Origin: Sympetrum striolatum
Taxonomy: Eukaryota > Arthropoda > Insecta > Odonata > Libellulidae
Direction of reading: 5' to 3'
Length of the DNA: 64,000 nt
Assembly: GCA_947579665.1 (NCBI GenBank)
Contig: OX388350.1
Span: 36,055,393-36,119,392 of the forward strand
Shown: piece by piece, positions 32,925 through 43,740 of the stretch
Layout of the letters: every line of letters starts with the position of its first letter
Numbering within the stretch: the first letter of the stretch is position 1
Notes under the pieces: generated by a model
Seen by the model: the letters and a program-made list of their open reading frames with translations, nothing else
The model's database searches: none
What the model was told of the DNA's origin: nothing
Program-made: the position numbers and the translations under genes

Positions 32925-33520
32925 TCCAATTTTAAATCAAATCTTTGATATTACACTATACTTTCGTACATTTCCTTATATATCTAGCCAACGCATTCCA
33001 AGTTTATTTAAATGCTAATTTGCTAATGAAAACTAAACTTTCAGGCGGTACTCTGTGGAAAGTCATGGAAGTAAGAAAGAAATGAATCTTTGTAAATTTT
33101 CCACACAATTTTTTATCAACGAACGGTTTTGCTACCGGAGTAGCCACCATCAGAATTATCAGAAGATGCCTCCGGTAGCGAAACCGGTCGTTGATAAAAA
33201 ATCGTGTGGAAAATTTACAGTTTTATTTCTTCATTACTCTAATTTGCTATGTTAATTGCTCCTTTCTGCCGAACATAACCGATTATTTTTACGTATTCAC
33301 GTAAAAGCCCCATCTTCATTTAACATCAAATCATTAATTTTACAATATATTTAAATACATTACCTTACATATTACATGCCTTACATATGTAGCCAACATA
33401 TTTACAATTTATTCTAAATTCTATTTTACTATATTGATAACCGTTTCCTGCCAAACAGAACCAATTACTTTTTACTTTTACGTATTTACGTATAGTTCCA
33501 GTCAATTTTTTAAGATGTTC
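32925..33520. repeat. ~184-bp tandem duplication split by a foldback insertion
   Basis: Unit 1 carries CCTTATATATCTAGCCAACG (32,972 on), then after the insertion CTTTCTGCCGAACATAACCG and TACGTATTCACGTA. Unit 2 carries CCTTACATATGTAGCCAACA (33,380 on), TTTCCTGCCAAACAGAACC and TACGTATTTACGTA. Removing the 224-bp insertion plus duplication from unit 1 leaves a spacing of about 184 bp. Unit 2 therefore acts as an internal empty site. Confidence 0.65.
33015..33249. mobile_element. Penelope-like foldback retroelement with hammerhead-like core (second locus)
   Basis: Target-site duplication CTAATTTGCTA is at 33,015-33,025 and 33,239-33,249, bounding a 213-bp insertion. Inverted arms of about 64 bp contain GTAAATTTTCCACACAATTT and its inverse GTGTGGAAAATTTAC. 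On the minus strand the centre reads CTGATGGTG, a perfect GCTAC/GTAGC stem with a TCCG loop, then AAAAC; on the plus strand the other arm reads GTAGCGAAACCGGTCG. Both resemble a hammerhead core with one or two changes from CTGATGA and GAAA. ACCGGT is again a palindromic stem III candidate. No protein is encoded. Confidence 0.6.
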
Positions 33521-33670
33521 CAAACGTTTATTCTACCAAATAGTTGAAGTTCTAACCCTAATAACGCTCAAATTGTAAAGTAATGGAAACCAGTTACAAT
33601 ATTGACAAAAATAACAATGAATAAAAAGCTTTCAAATTACCAAATGCATCAGAATAATTGGTATAAAACC

Positions 33671-33775
33671 CTTCGTACGGTTCCACAGTAAATTTATATG
33701 CTGCAACATGTTTCGCTACCGGGATAGAATTATCAGCCTGTTGCAGAATTAAATTTAAGGTGGAAGTCTACGAAG
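33671..33775 (-). mobile_element. Third foldback with hammerhead-like core
   Basis: Arms CTTCGTACGGTTCCACAGTA and the inverse of TTAAGGTGGAAGTCTACGAAG pair imperfectly; inner arms CTGCAAC/GTTGCAG pair perfectly. On the minus strand the loop reads CTGATAATTC, then CGGTAGCGAAACATGT. It shares CCGGTAGCGAAAC with the element at 33,015-33,249. ACATGT is the palindromic stem III equivalent. The core is degraded (CTGATAA for CTGATGA). No clean target duplication was found. Confidence 0.5.
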
Positions 33776-35390
33776 AAATTGTAAAAATATATTTTACATT
33801 TTCTTTTTACTATATTATTTATTTATTTTTATTATTTTATTTTTACTATTTTAAGTATTCCTTATACAATTTTACCACGAAATTTAACTGAGTTAATATT
33901 TAGAATAGATTATATAAAAACAGGTTTCAAAAATTATATCAGCGAATATATGCAATATGCTTAGCGTATCGTATTTCAATTAAGAAGTAAAAGTTGCTAT
34001 GTCCTGCAAATGTGGAAGGATTTTTTGGTGGTGGAATGGTTGAATACTTCTTTCGATGGGTGAAGTTAATGTTAATTAACATATCATCGTAACTAGAGTG
34101 TCTAATCAATAATGAGGAAAAGGTTTTTACCTCCAAATTCCTTTAATTTGATGATTCAAGGTATGTTGCCGCGGAACTCGGCCCTTCTATTATAATAATG
34201 TAGTAAAATTGCCGAAAAACAATACTTTGAGTTCTGCTGTAAGTTCCGCTTAGATAATTTTAGAGAGAACTTGTTGATTTGGTTCGACAAATGTCACATA
34301 TTTTAATGTAACAATGGAAGAAACTTCTCCAAAGATGGGGAGGGAGGAATTTGTTGAAAATTTCAGGTGCCCGTAGCTTTTATTTAAATTTACGTTATTT
34401 TACATTAGCTTGATAAATATGCGGAGGGAGCTTCTACATCGTAAAGGGTAAGTTTTTCAAGATGCGTCAGAGAACGCTCGTCGTAGCATAATTTGTTTCT
34501 TGAGAGAAATTCTCTCCTGCACCTGAAGTGACCAATGAGATTATGCTATCTTGTTTCTTAATTAAAGGGATCCTCTTGAAGACTCTTATTTGAAGCGTTA
34601 AAAGTAATTGAATACTGGGATAGAAAGGCTGATTTAGGAATTGCGATGGCTCCAATTCCAGTGCGTACGGCTTAAATAAATTAAATTATACTTAAGTAAA
34701 CTTCTAAAGTCACTATTTTAGGTCCAATCTCTTAGCAATTTTACATTAAAGTTGTTTTTCACTTAAATCTTAATTTAGGCTACATTTTGGAAGTCTTTGA
34801 GATAGTTGCATAAAAAGATTTTTAATTTTTCCTTAATTACCTTATTTTTTTCCGTTGGATCTTTCCAAGAAAACTTGAGAGTAAGAAAATAGAACAATAT
34901 TTAGATGCTTTAAACATGAAATGACGAATTATTATAAAAACGAGGAACTTGAAAAGGCTGATGATAATTAAAGAGATACTAGTAATTTTTCATCAAATAC
35001 GTTTTTACTTAAATTGATTTACAAAAAATTAAGTATACCCTAGCTCAACTTTGTGGAAAGGTAGCATATCAGACAAATAAAACAAATCTTGTAATCGTTA
35101 TATAATGTATATTTTTGACAGCTTGTTTCTTCTGAGGTTTAGTCATCTTCATTGATGGATCGTCTCGTTTGAATTGGTTATATTAAAACTTTATTTAAAA
35201 GTTTCTATTATATGTCTATAGTTCAAAATGAGAAATTTTTCAGTTTGAATCATTGATTTTTCTTGTTATCGATTGTCCTTAATATTTCACCCTCTGAACC
35301 TTTGTCATAAATTTGAAAAAATCATAAAGTACACCTCTATCGTCCATCATAATAATTCGTAATACAATCAAGCAAGAATATCCGAATTCT
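33776..35390. other. AT-rich DNA, no feature recognised
   Basis: No supported gene or element. Minus-strand frames at 33,939-34,136 and 34,467-34,655 are short and motif-free. Confidence 0.5.
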
Positions 35391-36740
35391 CTATTTCTTG
35401 AAATCTTGTTTCAAACATAAATTGTCGTCCTGTCAACAAGCTCTTTCATACGCAAACACGATAACATATTGGTCTTTTGACTCGTTGGGCTGCACGAGCA
35501 CACAGCTCGTACTGAAAACTAACGCGACCGCTGAGCATACTTTGATAATTCTAATCCATCCCAGCGTCTCCCCAGAGGATCTATCAGAACGTCCTAATTG
35601 CGGATTCCGGACGATCAAAACCACACGCCTATCCGATGAAATTACATTAAGCAAGCAATCGGCGCCACACACACGGGGGGAAGGGATTCTTATACCGCTC
35701 TAAATTGACAAGAGCGCAAGTAGATCCTTCTTTCACTTGTGGCGAGAAGGGGATTGTGTTTTTCCATTCAACACCGACGCCGTGGGGGGCGGGGCGGGGA
35801 AGAAAAGGGAAGGACCCCCCTCTTCTCGCCTCCCCAAAAAACACCACTCATAAAAAGTCACCCTCTTTTCTGATAAGGAAAAAAAAACCGTGACTCAAGC
35901 CTTTTCCATTTGCGCGAAAAATGCGAAATCCCGGCGAAACAAGAAACAAAGGGAAAAAACGGAGAGAAAAAAATCGGAGCCGAAAAACGCGAGAACGAAA
36001 TACTAAAGGACTTTTTTTCGCTCCCTTTCCTTTTTCTTCTCGAAAAACAACTGCCAACTCCGTGAGCGAATGTGCTTAGCGCGATAGGGGACTCGGGGAG
36101 TGCGGGAGATCCAATCAAATCAATCAATATCACGTTTTTTTTATTCCCTCAGTTCGCACCCTTCTCTAACCGAGCCCTCCCCTTTGGCTCGCATTCCAAA
36201 ACCTCTATCCGATAGGAATACCCATCAAATCCTCCCCCGCCTTCTTTTCTTCCTCTTTCCATCCACCTTCATCCCTCTTCCGTCATTCCACCGCCCTTTT
36301 CATCTTCTCCGACGCTTTCCGCAGACACTTCGTCCGAAAAAGAATTCGACCAATACGTCCCGACACCCTCTGGAGTTCCACATATCAAATTCCTCGTTCT
36401 CCGTCCGCGCTCCAATAAACTCTTCCCGGATATTCATTTTCCTAAGCGTTATTTGAAGAGGACCCGTGGAGGGAACAATTACGCGATTTTTTTACTGCGA
36501 TCGCTCGATTAATCGTACACGTCCGGCGGCGAATGGTTCTCCTTTCTTGGAGGAGATGCTGCGTGTGTCCATGGAGATCAGCTCTCTGGTTTTATCGGAT
36601 GTGGGTGCTCAAAGGTTGACTACGTTCGATGTTACTTTCGGTTTTTCAAAGGGATCAAATGCAGTCTCGTTGATTGATGCGAGGGAGATTATCGGCAGAT
36701 ATGTTTCGAATTTACTGAGTAGTAGATTAGTGTCTTTGTG
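35391..36740. other. Large GC-richer island, several overlapping unrecognised frames
   Basis: The biggest island in the window. Open frames of 60-118 codons run on both strands, and none gives a recognisable protein. 35,760-36,070 contains G- and A-rich runs; 36,130-36,440 is strongly pyrimidine-biased (CTCCCCCGCCTTCTTTTC). Such composition could mark a promoter/CpG region, a 5' UTR or conserved regulatory DNA. I cannot define a start, splice sites or a product. Confidence 0.3.
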
Positions 36741-36925
36741 AAATTATGTGTAATATCATTATGATTGTTTCATATAATACAGATGAACTGATAGTCCAGT
36801 ATCAACATTATTTCGGATTTACTGAGAAGTGGATTCGTGTCTCAGTGTTAATGATGCTTATTATTATTATTATTGATTCATATGATACAGATGGACTAAT
36901 AGTCCGGTGTCAACATAATTATAAT
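36711..36925 (+). repeat. 107-bp tandem duplication
   Basis: Unit 1 (36,711-36,817) and unit 2 (36,818-36,925) share TTTACTGAG, GATT(A/C)GTGTCT and TTCATATAATACAGATGAAC/TTCATATGATACAGATGGAC, then ATAGTCC. The second contains an ATT microsatellite. It lies just upstream of a LINE-type tail. Confidence 0.6.
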
Positions 36926-36929
36926 ATTT

Positions 36930-37050
36930 TTTGTATATGAAATCATTTCCATATAATTCTCCAAGGTTATGTCATACGTTTAGATGTAGAATGAGACTTG
37001 TACGTCTCAATCTCGGCCTTAGATTAAGTAGTCATTATTATTATTAAACA
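36930..37050 (+). mobile_element. LINE 3' tail fragment (ATT-tailed)
   Basis: GATGTAGAATGAGACTTGTA, then CGTCTCAATCTCGGCCTTAG and a TCATTATTATTATT tail. Related to 3,721-3,812 and therefore probably a heavily truncated copy of the same LINE family. Confidence 0.5.
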
Positions 37051-37520
37051 CATACTATTTTATATATATAATGCTTACAACATAAATGCAATGTTATTGG
37101 CTATACTGATCATGTCATCTAACTACCACAATGCAATATTAAAATAAAATTTTCTCCTAGCTTAAACTATTATAAAACAGTTTCATAACTCTACTCGGTA
37201 ACTCCTTTATTGCTTGATTTAGTATTAATAGCAATATTTATATTCTTACTATTTGTGGAATGAAGTTTTCGATCTGCAAAAACTTTGTTGAAAAAAATCG
37301 ATTTTTCCTCAAATTTACGAAGTAAATTTGGTAGGTTTTCAGTAGCTCGACATTCAAGTTATTTCGTTGTTAATTCTATCGGTTGCTGAATCGATGGGTA
37401 CTAATAATAGGTTAAGAATATCTTACGAGAATAATAATAAGAAATATTGGATAAATTTTGAAACTAATGCCATCTTTGAGCGCAAAGTGAAACAACATCG
37501 AAATAATTAAATGTATTACA
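37051..37520. other. AT-rich spacer, nothing recognised
   Basis: Nothing recognised. Confidence 0.5.
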
Positions 37521-38210
37521 GCTTTAACCGTCGAATAAAACAAGAGCGATAGAATTCCGTTCTGTCCTAAGCCTGGATCTCACGGGGAAGAGGGCACAAC
37601 CTACAACCACTTCAGTCGTGTACTCGACCAAGTGAGAACCAATGGTCAAACTTCTGTTAGTCGTGCACGACTTTTCCCGGAGTTGTGCACGTCCTACTCT
37701 CCGCCAGGTCAAAAACTGCACGACCTAGTCAGTTGAGTTGTGAAGAGGATGCAAAAGCGAAATGTCAATTTTAAAAATAAATTGCGTTCTAATGATGCAG
37801 GTCGTTGGAAAGTATCCCGCACAGGAATCTGTGAAATATGAATATAAATAAACGACTAAAAATTCACAAACGGTCGAGATACTCTCCCGTAACTCCTTCA
37901 TTTCAGTATCCCTTACTCTACTGAACATGCTGTCGAGATAATTTCGTTTGAACGACATGAATCGTGCACCACTACTGTAGTCTGGACCAAGTGAGAACCC
38001 GCCTTTGGAGGGAGAGTTGCTGCACAGTTTTGACTTCAATGGATAGAAACTCTCGAGTTTATCAGATGCTGGTATTAAACGTTGCCAATAAGCAACGATA
38101 CTTTGTGGAATTCAATGGAGATCAAATTCAAACTCATCGTTTGATTCATGAGAGATTATCTACCGAATTTCTTTAGAGTTACGAATATGTGGTCCTTGTG
38201 ATGTTTAGTA
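37521..38210. repeat. Repeat-bearing segment with hairpin and direct repeats
   Basis: GACCAAGTGAGAACC occurs at 37,626-37,640 and again from 37,985. A strong hairpin (GTGCACGACT 37,663-37,672; AGTTGTGCAC 37,681-37,690) contains GTGCAC. The part from about 38,030 to 38,205 (ACTCTCGAGTTTATCAGATG, then ATTCATGAGAGATTATCTAC) is a diverged relative of 36,560-36,750. It is probably remnants of one or two unidentified mobile elements; the 104-codon minus-strand frame here has no motif. Confidence 0.4.
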
Positions 38211-38640
38211 TCTAAGGTGGTAAAGGAAAATCCCTGCTTGATTTGATTGCAGTAATTCGACTAAGTCGCTAAAGATATTAAGCTTCTGTGAAATCACTCC
38301 CTCCGCTTGATGTCCAATCTCTGTAATGGGTCGAATGACAAGAGAAATAAGTCTCAAGCGACTTCATAATCAACAAATTTGACATCGTATAATCTAACTC
38401 ACCATGATACCTTTTCGTGGATGATTTCATCTTTATCATTGTATTTAAAGATTATTTAACAGAATTCTGATCAATCGATTTTTTCCTCCGTCTAAAAATT
38501 TGCCATTCATGTTCATTGTTGATTTTAGATGGTAATTGTTTTATATCATTGCGAAGTTTCTGGTTAGGCTACGAACTGACAGGTAATTTTTTGTCGATTG
38601 ACTGTTTGATTGCCTGAGTGACTACCAAGGGTTCTTATTA
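38211..38640. other. AT-rich spacer, nothing recognised
   Basis: Nothing recognised. Confidence 0.5.
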
Positions 38641-38822
38641 GGCTGCGCTCACATGCAACTGTTTAGTTCGCCGATTAAAAAGTATGTTTTACATCGGACT
38701 GAATGCAACTCAATGAGTCATACATGCACTATCATGGGAAACCGATCGTAAACAATAAATTGCTATAAATAACGACGATCGGCCGATGAAATAGTTCACA
38801 ACTAAAAAGCGCCCAGCTTTAG
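38641..38822. mobile_element. Candidate MITE (possible PIF/Harbinger-like)
   Basis: The left end GGCTGCGCTCACATGCAAC follows TTA. The right end, reversed, reads GCTGGGCGCTTTTTAGTTG and precedes TTTA. Subterminal CGCCGAT/ATCGGCCGAT also mirror. The terminal repeats are imperfect, so the call is tentative. Confidence 0.35.
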
Positions 38823-38953
38823 TTCAAATTATTGAAGGAAACTTAGATATAAAATGAAACGTTTTAATTAAATAGTTTGGAGATTCATTCAATTCATTTA
38901 TTAGTAGTAGTGGTGTTGTTAAAAGTAACTCGACAGCTGAGATTTTATATATG

Positions 38954-39013
38954 AGAGCCCCCACCGGGAATCGAACCTAAGAACCCTGGAGCGGTATTCT
39001 TTACTGTAGCTCC
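38954..39013 (-). mobile_element. tRNA-derived SINE head (minus strand)
   Basis: On the minus strand: GGAGCTACAGTAAAGAATACC, then the B box GGTTCGATTCCCGG and GTGGGGGCTC. The T-arm side resembles that of 58,303-58,379; the A box is weak. Confidence 0.55.
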
Positions 39014-39897
39014 TTTTCTTAATTTATCCCTTGAAAAAATCATGCAATAAATTAGTAGTATTCCTACAATGAAATGGATTTATGCCATGATGATTGGTAT
39101 TTAGGAATACAACACTATTCACTTCGCGCCATCGCAAAATTAACCTCTTATCGCGGAAGTTTCCTTTGACCTCCGAAAAAAGCAAAACCAAGGGTTTTCG
39201 CATCTTTACAGCAAAATCGTATGAGAAAGAAAAGGGAAAGTAGATGCGTGCTCTGGGGAGAGAAGCAAGTTCTTTAGAACAATCGTTTTTAGAAATACTC
39301 CAGACTAGAGAGAGGTTCTTGCGATTTCCTAAATTGTTAGTTCAGGGTACTCCCAAAAAAATTTCCATAAATTCGTACACCATGCGTATCTCTATGAGGC
39401 GACATATTAGACAATCACATCACCTCCCTTTGAACCTCTAAACCAGCCTCCGCTTCCTTTATACCTAGATCACTCTTTGACAGACGAACAGGATGATGAA
39501 ATCGCCGCCGTTTCTTTAATGCACTTCCTTCATCTACCAAATGCGGTTATTCGATTGAGAGTGAATACGAAGAATGAGTACATGTTGCTTTGAAGAGGTG
39601 GTGGCGAGGGTGCAAAAAAACGAGAGGAGATCGAAACAAAATGTAACGAACGATTTGGGAAATGGACGGGAGAGTGTGATGTTTTGTCAGGGAGGGTGGG
39701 AAGGGTGTGAAAACTTTTATGAGGAAATGGAAGTGATTTCGTCAGGAGATTGGTAGGGTGCTAAGAGGAATGGCAAGAATCACGGGCTGGCTTCCTTTTA
39801 TTCCTCTCCCATAGTGAATGCACAGACGCACGAAAGAAGGACCGCCAACACAAATTTACTTAAGTATTCCCGAGCTTCAAATATTACCTGCATATAT
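39014..39897. other. Mixed-composition DNA, no feature recognised
   Basis: Moderately GC-rich at 39,120-39,830. Frames at 39,244-39,441 and 39,574-39,756 are short and unrecognised. Confidence 0.45.
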
Positions 39898-41165
39898 CAG
39901 CGTCATCATACCACTAAGAGACGTAATCATGGATAATATTGATCGGAAAGATTAGGGTTGACAACGAAATGTATTTGTCTGAATTAATATAGATAATGAA
40001 ACTGAAAGGAATTCATATATGTTTTATCATGTGTGAGATGTTCTCTCTTTTCTTGTGCTTTTATCAATTTATTTAAATAGAAAAGAATATGGCAAATGGC
40101 TTTAATGAAATAAAACTCTTATGATTGGTGATGAGACGATAATTTCATAACACGTAGAGGAGATTCATGTTGTTAAGCAACCCTTGGAATTTGCGGAGGA
40201 CTATATATTTAGAATTTCATAATGCAATTTTCATTATCATATCCCTTAGAAACAGATAATCATATGTAATACTGATCGGAATTATTAGAGTTGACAACTA
40301 CATATTTTTGTCTGAGTTAATATAGATAAAGGCACTGAAAAGTATTCATATATGTTTTACATAAAATCAATTTTATCAATCAATCGGTCAATTATTGTTT
40401 TAAGGTAAATTGGCTGCCCCAATGAAATCCGCTTACATTTTGGTACGAATGGGGAAGTGTTTTAGGAAGAGCGCAAACGATTATCCTCTAATAAGGATTC
40501 GAAATTTTTTTCTCAGCTTCTTTCTACTGTCAAGTCAGGTATCCAAGTTGAAATTAAATATTATAGGTCGTTCACTGAAGTTAATAAAACATCAATGCAG
40601 TTTACGTTATTCCGGAAGCTCCTGAATTCTGTACCGGAGAGTCTTCCGCTCTTAAATATTGTATCTGTTTATCTGAATTCTGATTTAGCATATCGAAACT
40701 AGTTTAAAATAGTCTAATCCATTGTAAAAAAAGCAAAATGTAATATAAATAAAAGTTTATTCATTTAAATTAAAACAAATATCGGTTGAGATAAGCTACA
40801 GTGGAAGGGTTTAAGAGAGTCTGCATTACTCTAATAAAAATTAATATTAATCTATCCATTCATAGTGCAGCTACGATAAATACAGTTAATGTGATGTTTA
40901 AACGCATTATCATAGAATTTTCATCTTTCATGATGTATATTTTATGAATGCTAATTCTTTTAAACTTTATAATCAACCAAATATTCCCTTCTCTTGTGTT
41001 TGTATCGATTCATTTAAATGATAAAGAATATGTCTAATGCCTTTAATGAAATAAAACTCCTGCGATTGGTGATGATGCTTTAATCTCATAGCACTTAGGG
41101 TAGGTAAACCATTCTCGGAGTTTGCGCAGGACTAACAATTTATAAATTTACATTGCAATACAATA
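39898..41165 (+). repeat. Interleaved duplicated repeats A1-B1-A2 ... B2
   Basis: Block A occurs at 39,898-40,029 and 40,230-40,363 (GATCGGAAAGATTAGGGTTG / GATCGGAATTATTAGAGTTG; ATTCATATATGTTTTA in both). Block B occurs at 40,040-40,225 and 40,981-41,165 (CTTTAATGAAATAAAACTC, GATTGGTGATGA, TTGCG.AGGACTA). Copies are about 80% similar by eye. The order suggests duplication of a composite A-B unit with later deletion or insertion. No coding content. Confidence 0.6.
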
Positions 41166-41235
41166 CACACGTCTTTATTGGGCAAAATTTAGAAGATATT
41201 TGTGCAAAATATGCTATCTTCATCGCTCAAAAGTT
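41153..41235 (-). mobile_element. LINE 3' end with TATTG tail (minus strand)
   Basis: On the minus strand: AATTTTGCCCAATAAAGACG, then TGTGTATTGTATTGCAATG. An AATAAA signal directly before a short TATTG-type tail matches 57,544-57,590 and fits the 3' end of a truncated LINE. Confidence 0.45.
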
Positions 41236-42000
41236 CGTATTCTTATTACATTTCCATCATTTATTAAGGAACAGTTTTAACTGAATTGACTGCATACCAA
41301 GTGGCACTCTTATACTTTTATGTATAAACAGAAGAAATGCATTACATATACACAAATACAATATACAATGTCAAATTGATTATTAAATACACATATAAAT
41401 GAAATATACCTGACAATTAAGTATCTCATGAAAAATAATTTTTGTATTTAATCTGACTCTGGTTTTATGAGGGTCACACCTTCTTGGCTAACTCGGTTAT
41501 TTATGTTTTCTCGATGCAATCAGATTAAATTAACAATAAATGTCTTCTGAATCATAAATAATCACCACCAGGTACCGCGTGTTGTCTTCCATAATAATTG
41601 ACGTTGACGAGTACAGATGAAGTAGGGGATTACCTGTTAGGGTGATCTACAGTGGAGACTTGTCCCCGGGACCGCTACGGTAGCCGTGAAGGCCTAGTGG
41701 AAACCCTGAAAAACGTTTTATTAAGAGGGACGGGAAGTAGTTGATCAGTTAGTGTATCGTTATATGTAATTTTTTCATTTTTAAATTATGCCCAGTTAGA
41801 AAATTGTTTCGAAATAGTAAATGTATGCTTTATGGATAAAGTTGTAACTGAAAATTTTGTCAATGTGTGCATTGTATTATTAGCACGTATTGTAGTTATG
41901 TTATTAGTGTAATGAATGTATACAATTTATTCAATATGTAATTGTTGTAACCGGATAATAATCCAATTTTTAATATATATTTAATAATAATAATCCTTTC
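41236..42000. other. AT-rich DNA with an unexplained GC-rich patch at 41,620-41,740
   Basis: The patch reads GGGTGATCTACAGTGGAGAC, then CCCCGGGACCGCTACGGTAG and CCGTGAAGGCCTAGTGG. It includes an ACGG-TAG-CCGT hairpin and is isolated in very AT-rich DNA. It looks like part of a mobile element or a structured RNA, but no family was recognised. Confidence 0.4.
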
Positions 42001-42560
42001 TTACTTGCATGGATATCGCTCTCTGCCGATGCATTCCCTATTACAGGTTTGATGTTATACAAACAAGGGAGGGTGAATTATTTTTCAAGAGGGAAACTGA
42101 GAGGCTATCCACAGGGGAAGGAATAAGAGGGTTCGCCGTTGTTTTTTTATTCACGTATACGTGTACGGGTGCGAAAAAGCCTTGGAAACAAAGGAGCGAA
42201 ATCCGCGTTTTTCGGATTCCATCGAAGAGATTTTATTCTTTCGGTGGGAGGCACGAGCCGCGTTTATGTGGGTGCTCCGTCGCCGTTTTATTATCCGTCA
42301 AACAGGATTTGTTTTCATTATTGCAGTCCGATGTCGTCTTCGACACCAGGTCCTTTTTTTCTAAATGCTTCCCCCATTTTTTCCCGACACCCCGAGGGAT
42401 ACTTTTCTTTTTCGCTTCCTTCCGATTTTTCCCTTTTTATTTTTCATTCAATCATTCGGGCCGACTGAGAGGGGAAAGGGTAGCGAGAGAATGCGGAGTT
42501 TAAAGGAGTCGAAAGAGCGTATGGCCGAGAGGGATATGCTGTGTTAAGCGAGAAGGAATT
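42001..42560. other. GC-richer island with 164-codon open frame
   Basis: The plus-strand frame 42,009-42,503 is the second longest in the window, overlapped by long frames in the other plus phases. The product is Phe/Arg-rich with no recognised domain. Simultaneous openness in three frames suggests composition, not coding. Confidence 0.25.
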
Positions 42561-43290
42561 TTAATCGGAAGGAGCAGAGAAATTCATTATAGTTTTATGA
42601 AATTATTTATGATATATAATGTTTAAATATATTCCTTGGGAAAAATTGGGTATATTCTCCTTATTGAGTGTTTGATTCATTTTTTAACGATTTTAATATT
42701 TTTAAATTAAAAAGAATTAATTGTCTTTACCGTTTATTGTTTTTAGTATGGAATACCACTATATTAAGGCCTCTACCATCAAATTTTTTATTGAATTGTT
42801 GCCATAATAAATTACTTAAGAGCTAATGATCTGAAAAAATTTATAATTAAATTTTCTTACTGAGAAATCCTTGAGAAAACTAAAGCTATCTTAAGCACTT
42901 TTGAAGTTCCATTTTCTTCCTTTAAGCCATCCATTCTTTTATTAGATATATTTTCATTTCTCGCTTGTAATATTTTATGTATAGAGAAAATGGTTGTTCA
43001 ATGCTTTGGCCAGTTATAAATGAGGGCAGTGAGAAATTAATCTCCAAAACCATTTCATCTTAATCTAGAAATTGTTTTCCAAATTATGCTTAAACGTACG
43101 CATAGCCCCATACTTCGCTTTTGTATGTACAATTTTTGGGAAATATATTGAAATGAAATCGCTCATTCGGACATAATTTACGGAACTGTTAGCAGTACTA
43201 TGATGCTAACAAAACTTGTGGTCATCATCCCATTTGCACTTGCAAGTATTCTCAGCTGTATTGTGATTTTTGTCAAGGGCCGATCGGAGG
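42561..43290. other. AT-rich spacer, nothing recognised
   Basis: Nothing recognised. Confidence 0.5.
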
Positions 43291-43740
43291 AACCTGACCG
43301 AAAGTGAAAAGAAATAGAGACGAAAAATAAAAGCGACGGTCTTTTATTTTTCGGAGTTACGATCGTTGGGCGCTGGTAGAGAAGTCTTCGGATGAATGAA
43401 GCGTTTTATGTATTTTTTTATATTCCCTTTCTGCCGTTATTCCCTCCGAAATAATACTTCTCTCTTCATTCGTCGATGAGCCGCCTCTCATAACGTTCGG
43501 ATATGTCGAATAGGGAGTAAAAGTAGAATCGCACGAAATGAACTCCTTCTCTTCCTTCCATTCTTCACTTTTAAGGAAAAGTTGCACAGTCGGAAGATGA
43601 GGGGAAAGAAAATGTCGTAAAAAACGAGATGAGAATTGCGCACTTTTTAATTTGGAGACAAACTTTACATTTCGGTTTTACTGCGTGGAGTTCTTGTCCT
43701 AAAATTCGTTTTTCTCGGAGAATTCGTAATCTCGAGGATA
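43291..43740. other. GC-richer island with perfect 13-bp hairpin
   Basis: At 43,321-43,353, CGAAAAATAAAAG and CTTTTATTTTTCG are exact inverse arms around the 7-nt loop CGACGGT. The following 350 bp is GC-richer than its flanks and holds a 76-codon minus-strand frame without a known motif. The hairpin has no terminator T-tract or transposon features; the two arms look like paired AT-rich factor sites. Confidence 0.45.

Noticed and set aside
42009..42503. 164-codon open frame
   Set aside because: All three plus-strand phases are open in the same stretch, and the product is Phe/Arg-rich without a motif, as expected from composition.
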